64,000 nt of DNA, taken from Niastella vici. Its GTDB lineage: Bacteria > Bacteroidota > Bacteroidia > Chitinophagales > Chitinophagaceae. Shown piece after piece: positions 59,905-64,000 of the stretch (within the stretch, counting starts at the first letter, position 1; every line of letters starts with the position of its first letter). Location of the stretch: the NCBI RefSeq assembly GCF_002077945.1, contig NZ_LVYD01000041.1, forward strand, positions 1 through 64,000, given 5' to 3'. Position numbers and translations under genes: made by a program. The notes under the pieces are model-generated. The model saw only the letters and a program-made list of their open reading frames with translations. It had not been told where the DNA came from and did no database searches.

Positions 59905-61125
59905 TCAATTTTTGTAAATAACCAGTTCCTGTCCGGTCTTCAGGCCATTACCAGTCAGTTTATTCCAGTCTTTGAGTTGTTCTACTGTAATACTATACTT
60001 TTTCGCGATACTATACAAAGTTTCTTTTTCCTGCACTATATGTAAACTGGCAGTTACCGCCGATGAGTTGCCGGGTGTGATCTGGTCGGGTGTTACCACC
60101 GGGGGTTTAGGCGTTTCCATCACCACATCCTTTGCCAGTTTGGGTCGTTCGGGCGCCTTATCCTGCAGGTATAATTTTTCGCCAACGGCCGGCTCGCCCT
60201 CATTTTGCAAATGATTGTAATTAATGAGGCTTTCGAGCCTGATGCCTTCGCTTTGGCAAATATCGTATAGTGTTTCGCCGGGTTTTACTTCGTGGAACTC
60301 ATTCTCACCCGATTTGCGTTTGCGCTGTACAAATACCAGTTGGTCCTGGCCCAGCACATCGTCGTCTTCTTCATCCATTTCATTAAAATCGAGCAGGTGT
60401 TTCAGGGAAATATCGTATTCTTTGGCAATACCCAGCAGGGAGGCGCCTGCTTTGGCATAGATCACCCGGGTTCTGTTAATGGTAAACTGTCCTATGGGAT
60501 AATCAACCGGTGCCTTGGGTGTAGCAGGCAGTTTTATTTCCTGAATGGCCACACCGTTACTGATGCTCACCGGCTTGCCGCCACCGGCCAGTATTTCATC
60601 TTTGGGCGATAATTTGCCCATAGCAATGAGCGTATACTGTTGCAGGTTGTAATCTTCGATGTATTTGATCAGGATCTGCGGATATTTGGGATTGGTAGCA
60701 TAACCGGCCTTTTTTAACCCGTATGCCCACTGGCTGTAATCGGTAGGGTCAATCTGGAACAAAAAGGCATACCGGCTGCCATTTTTCAGGAAATCAGAAT
60801 GATCTACATAGGATTGTTCAGCCTTTGTGTAGCTTCTGAAACATTCGCCGCGTGCATCATCATCGTGATACACTCTTTCGCCCTTCCACTCGTCCCGGCA
60901 CTTGATACCAAAATGGTTATTCGATTTTATTACCAGGTCGCTTTTGCCGGCCATACTTTCATGTATGCCCTGCGCCAGGGTAATGGAAGCCGGAATGCCG
61001 CTGCGCTGCATTTCGCGAATGGCTATTTCCTTATAAGTATTAATGTAATCGACTACATCGCTGTTGCGTTGTGCCTTGAGGCCCTGCACTGCGAAAATTG
61101 CTATTACAACCAGTAATCGTTTCAA
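59905..61125 (-). CDS. glucosaminidase (GH73) with three LysM domains
   Basis: A 406-residue exported peptidoglycan hydrolase (signal peptide LLVVIAIFAVQGLKAQ). The N-terminal N-acetylglucosaminidase domain (about 25-165) has the catalytic glutamate in LAQGIHESMAGKSDL, plus NNHFGIKC and CFRSYTKAEQSYVDHSDFL. Three LysM modules follow: a divergent one (AKAGASLLGIAKEYDISL), a second (VKPGETLYDICQSEGI) and a third at the extreme C-terminus (VQEKETLYSIAKKYSI), for glycan binding. It cleaves the glycan strands of peptidoglycan, probably during cell separation. It lies in an operon with the O-methyltransferase (12 bp) and hpt (3 bp). Confidence 0.92.
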   Translation of the reverse strand: MKRLLVVIAIFAVQGLKAQRNSDVVDYINTYKEIAIREMQRSGIPASITLAQGIHESMAGKSDLVIKSNNHFGIKCRDEWKGERVYHDDDARGECFRSYTKAEQSYVDHSDFLKNGSRYAFLFQIDPTDYSQWAYGLKKAGYATNPKYPQILIKYIEDYNLQQYTLIAMGKLSPKDEILAGGGKPVSISNGVAIQEIKLPATPKAPVDYPIGQFTINRTRVIYAKAGASLLGIAKEYDISLKHLLDFNEMDEEDDDVLGQDQLVFVQRKRKSGENEFHEVKPGETLYDICQSEGIRLESLINYNHLQNEGEPAVGEKLYLQDKAPERPKLAKDVVMETPKPPVVTPDQITPGNSSAVTASLHIVQEKETLYSIAKKYSITVEQLKDWNKLTGNGLKTGQELVIYKN

Positions 61126-61137
61126 CGGTTTCCTATT

Positions 61138-61776
61138 TTATTTTTTTCGAATCATTAATAATCCGTCCCGGACGGTTAACAGCACCTTGTCGACACTGGC
61201 ATCCTGCTGCACATATTCATTGAACTCCTGAATAGCTTTCGCATTTTTGCCGGCTACCGGTTGCTGTAGCACCTGACCGTGAAAAAGCACATTATCCGCT
61301 ATGATCAGGCCGCCTGGCCGCACCATTGGCAACACCAACTGGTAATAATGGGTATAGTTTACCTTATCTGCGTCAATAAAAACCAGGTCCCAGGTTTCAT
61401 TCAACCCCGGGATTATGCTTAACGCGTTCCCTACATGCAAAATTATCTTTCCCGCGTCAATTGACCTATTGAAATTTGCCTGGGCTACAGAAGCATCCTG
61501 ATCCCTAAGCTCAATTGTATGTATTTTTCCATCTTTTAACAACCCCTTAGCAAGGCAAAGGGCGCTGTAACCGGTAAAAGTGCCTATTTCGAGAATGCGC
61601 CGGGGCTGTAATAAATAGCTGATCATTTCCAGGAATTTGCCCTGTACATGACCGCTTAACATGTGCGCATGCGGATGCAGGGCCTGGGTAGCCGCTGATA
61701 TTTCCTGCAAAAGCGCCTCTTCGGGCGAGGTGAACTGACTGGCATATGCCTGGGCCAGGGGATCGGTAATCTCCAA
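61138..61776 (-). CDS. SAM-dependent O-methyltransferase
   Basis: A 212-residue class I methyltransferase of the CCoAOMT/YrrM-like group. The start is a TTG at 61776; there is no in-frame ATG before residue 39, and the N-terminus EITDPLAQAYASQFTSPEE is family-like. The SAM loop RRILEIGTFTGYSALCLAKGL is at about 60-80, the acidic SAM ribose contact is in HTIELRDQD, and the metal-binding motif is DLVFIDADKVNYTHY. The substrate is unknown. First gene of the OMT-glucosaminidase-hpt-VWA operon. A -7 box lies 14 bp upstream. Confidence 0.88.
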   Translation of the reverse strand: MEITDPLAQAYASQFTSPEEALLQEISAATQALHPHAHMLSGHVQGKFLEMISYLLQPRRILEIGTFTGYSALCLAKGLLKDGKIHTIELRDQDASVAQANFNRSIDAGKIILHVGNALSIIPGLNETWDLVFIDADKVNYTHYYQLVLPMVRPGGLIIADNVLFHGQVLQQPVAGKNAKAIQEFNEYVQQDASVDKVLLTVRDGLLMIRKK

Positions 61777-61790
61777 ATGTTTGTTTTTTG

Positions 61791-61798
61791 CAAAGATA
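61791..61798 (-). promoter_or_regulatory. -7 box TATCTTTG of the O-methyltransferase operon
   Basis: Exact TAnnTTTG on the minus strand, 14 bp before the TTG start at 61776. No -33 element seen. Confidence 0.45.
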
Positions 61799-61902
61799 GT
61801 ATGTCGGGAGTTGTGAGGGGGAATCGGAAGGCAGTTCCTGAGTTATTCAGTTAAATCCACAACTACTTTTAAACTTACGAACTCTCTGTTTGCTTAGCCC
61901 TC

Positions 61903-61950
61903 GGTCGGGAGTCAGAAAATCCATTCACCTTCAAAAATGGCCTCCCGACC
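61903..61950. repeat. inverted repeat GGTCGGGAG/CTCCCGACC
   Basis: Outer 9-bp arms at 61903-61911 and 61942-61950 enclose CCATT/AATGG arms, so the segment can fold into a bulged hairpin. There is no T-run on either side, so it is not an obvious terminator. Confidence 0.6.
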
Positions 61951-62204
61951 TCAGACTAAACACTCCAGCTATCGTAAATAAGTTGATTGATAATTCCTGT
62001 TCGTAGCACGCTCTTCACCTGTATCGATTCTTCGTTTATTGTATGACGGTAATTGTAATGGTAGCTATTAAACGGGAGAAATTTCATTTTAGTTTATGAG
62101 TCATTTATTTTTTTGAATTCAATAAGTAGATCTGCTGTATGAAAATTTTTATACCAGGTGAAACAATAAACGCTCAGTCCTTTTATATGAATTGTTCACA
62201 ATAA

Positions 62205-62241
62205 AAAAAGAAGTGCCGCCCCTATAACGGCGCGGCACTTT
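62205..62241 (-). terminator. terminator of the sodium:solute symporter gene
   Basis: AAGTGCCGC (62211-62219) pairs perfectly with GCGGCACTT (62233-62241). The minus strand continues with seven T (62204-62210 read in reverse). It lies 27 bp after the stop codon. Confidence 0.85.
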
Positions 62242-62267
62242 TAAAATATGATGCAGATCAGTTTTTG

Positions 62268-63806
62268 TTATTGTGCAACGGCTGCCTTTTTTGAAATGCT
62301 CAGCAAACCAAAATAGGTCAGCAATCCATTTATAATAAGCAGCTCAATTCCGATCTGGTAGCCGTTGAACCATTGCGCAGCGTTCTGGCTCAAAAAATAA
62401 CAGATCACCGGTGCAGCCAGGCAGATGACAGTAATAAGTATGGTTGATGGTAAGGTTCTTTTGCTCAGGATGCCAAACGCGAAAAGCCCCAGCAACGGAC
62501 CGTAAGTATACCCGGCCAGCGTAAGTATTTTATCAATGATACTACGATCGCCGATCTGGTAAAATATCATAATACAAATAAGGAAGATGAAGGTAAACGA
62601 CAGGTGAACCGTTAACCTGATCTTTTTCTGTTGCTTTTCGGTAAGGTCATCTCGCCTTTTCAACCCCAGGATATCGATACAGAATGACGAGGTCAATGCG
62701 GTGAGGGCGCCATCGGCACTGGGGAACAGGGCACTGATCAATGCAATGATGAATATAATGGAGATAACCTGTGGCATGTGGTGGAGCGCCATCGTGGGGA
62801 AAAGCTCGTCGCCCATAATATCTTTACCATTCGACAGCAATTGCATTTTTGTAGCGCCGGCAGCATTGGTAGCCTGCGCATACTCAGCCCCATGATTCAA
62901 CGCATACAGGTACAACAAACCGCCCAGCAACAGGAACAAAAAGTTTACCCCCGCGCTCACCAGGTTAAAGGTGATCATGTTCTTTTGGGAATCTTTCAGC
63001 GTTTTTACACTGATGTTCTTTTGCATCATTTCCTGATCGAGCCCGAACATGGAGATGGTGATAAACATACCGCCGATGATCTGTTTCAGGAAGAACCCGC
63101 CGCTTTTGGGATCAGTATTAAAAATGGTGGTATAGCCTTTGCCGCTTAGCGTGTGCATGGCTTCGCCAACCGAGATATGCATGTTGTTCAAAATGTATAC
63201 GACTGTAACCACTAAACCAGCCAGCATAAGGGTGGTTTGCAGCGTATCGGTATACACGATCGTTTTTACACCGCCCTCGAACGTATACAACAGGATCATC
63301 AATAAAATAATAAGTGCAGTGACCACGAAAGGAACACCAAAACTTTCCAGGATGAAATGCTGCAATACAAAGATCACGAGGAACAACCGGGCGGTGGCGC
63401 CAACAGTACGGGAAATTATAAAGAACAGGGCGCCCGTTTTATAGGCAATGGTGCCAAACCGCTTCTGCAGGTAATTATAAATGGAAGTAAGGTTCATGCG
63501 GTAATACAGCGGCAGCAATACAAATGCCACCACCAGGTAACCCAGAATATAACCGATCACCACCTGGAAATAAGCAAATCCTTTATATGCATTACCCGCA
63601 AATGCACCTACTGTACCCGGTACCGAAACAAAGGTAACCCCGCTCAGCGAGGTGCCCACCATTCCAAAAGCAACAAGCATCCAGTTCGAATTACGATTGC
63701 CGATAAAAAAAGAATCATTGTTCGAATTCCGGGAAGTAACCCACGCAACAACCAGCAACAACACAAAATAACCGATCACAAAAGAGAACAACAGGGGTGC
63801 AGACAT
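62268..63806 (-). CDS. sodium:solute symporter (SSS family)
   Basis: A 512-residue inner-membrane transporter with about 13 hydrophobic segments, using the sodium gradient to import a small solute. Family features include NWMLVAFGMVGTSLSGVTFVSVPG, GYILGYLVVAFVLLPLYYRMNLTSIYNYLQKRFG (the classic SSS segment), and the sodium-site region SALFPSADGALTALTSSF. The C-terminus has two further helices and a short tail. The substrate (sugar, sialic acid, amino acid or vitamin) cannot be read from the sequence. Single-gene unit with a clear terminator. Upstream sequence reaches the window end without an exact promoter match. Confidence 0.92.
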   Translation of the reverse strand: MSAPLLFSFVIGYFVLLLVVAWVTSRNSNNDSFFIGNRNSNWMLVAFGMVGTSLSGVTFVSVPGTVGAFAGNAYKGFAYFQVVIGYILGYLVVAFVLLPLYYRMNLTSIYNYLQKRFGTIAYKTGALFFIISRTVGATARLFLVIFVLQHFILESFGVPFVVTALIILLMILLYTFEGGVKTIVYTDTLQTTLMLAGLVVTVVYILNNMHISVGEAMHTLSGKGYTTIFNTDPKSGGFFLKQIIGGMFITISMFGLDQEMMQKNISVKTLKDSQKNMITFNLVSAGVNFLFLLLGGLLYLYALNHGAEYAQATNAAGATKMQLLSNGKDIMGDELFPTMALHHMPQVISIIFIIALISALFPSADGALTALTSSFCIDILGLKRRDDLTEKQQKKIRLTVHLSFTFIFLICIMIFYQIGDRSIIDKILTLAGYTYGPLLGLFAFGILSKRTLPSTILITVICLAAPVICYFLSQNAAQWFNGYQIGIELLIINGLLTYFGLLSISKKAAVAQ

Positions 63807-64000
63807 AAATAACGATGATTAAACGGTTCAAAAAAAGTCGGCCAGGGTAGGTAGCCTAAAAGCCTGAATAGAAGAAGGTTTACAACGCATTTGCCTTTTC
63901 ATCTGCTTTTTTTAACAGGCATATTGTCTTATACATCAAAGCGCTCCCCTATTCAACCTTTAGGTTTGAAGGTAATAAAAATGTGTTTTACTATTGCTGA

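Larger units (their letters stand above)
61777..62267. other. gene-free region between the SSS transporter gene and the O-methyltransferase operon
   Basis: About 490 bp with no gene I can support. It holds the operon's -7 box (61791-61798), an inverted repeat (61903-61950) and the transporter terminator (62205-62241). The rest is AT-rich with no evident structure. Confidence 0.5.

Overview
The window is a contiguous chromosomal stretch from a member of the Bacteroidota, most probably the Chitinophagaceae (Niastella/Chitinophaga-like). This is inferred from several features. There is a SusC/SusD pair. There are type IX secretion (T9SS) elements: a gliding-type C-terminal domain on a PKD adhesin, a PorP/SprF partner and a small T9SS-CTD protein. 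Many starts lie downstream of the Bacteroidota -7 promoter box TAnnTTTG. The intergenic filler is of the CCATTGACCATTCACC and CCCCCTGAAGGGGG kind. There are no rRNA or tRNA genes, no integrase or transposase, and no CRISPR array that I can see.

Layout. 0.1-12 kb: housekeeping genes (deoxynucleoside kinase, trpS, gatC, two LolD/MacB-type ABC ATPases, PduO-type cobalamin adenosyltransferase, fabI, recN, a TPR protein, a zinc-ribbon protein and a NIF3-family protein). 12-18 kb: lineage-specific genes (a membrane-anchored LuxR-type regulator, two small unknown genes behind a 23-bp tandem repeat array, and a large MG2/plug-domain protein). 18.3-24.9 kb: metE and nrdB-nrdA, each preceded on the minus strand by its own cobalamin riboswitch. 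25-33 kb: an M32 carboxypeptidase, a lipoprotein and the PKD adhesin/PorP pair. 33-37.4 kb: a Tat-exported phosphoesterase, a decayed GH27 alpha-galactosidase, a peroxiredoxin and small secreted proteins. 37.5-42.2 kb: rlmI diverging from a two-gene MoxR ATPase/membrane CoxE-like unit. 42-54.6 kb: a glycosidase-like protein, a serine hydrolase and a SusC-SusD-VCBS operon. 55.7-57.5 kb: grpE-dnaJ. 57.5-61.8 kb: a four-gene minus-strand operon (O-methyltransferase, glucosaminidase-LysM, hpt, VWA protein). 62.3-63.8 kb: a sodium:solute symporter.

How parts work together. The adenosyltransferase at 3.8 kb makes adenosylcobalamin, the likely ligand of the two riboswitches. With B12 present, both B12-independent enzymes (MetE and class I ribonucleotide reductase) should be shut down, which predicts MetH and a B12-dependent class II reductase elsewhere in the genome. 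The SusCD operon and the dead alpha-galactosidase share an upstream palindrome plus a second matching motif, suggesting that they once belonged to one sugar regulon under a LacI-type regulator. The most unusual protein system is the MoxR ATPase plus three-pass membrane protein with CoxE-like N-terminal and degenerate VWA domains, whose genes are separated by a single in-frame stop codon and a TTG start.
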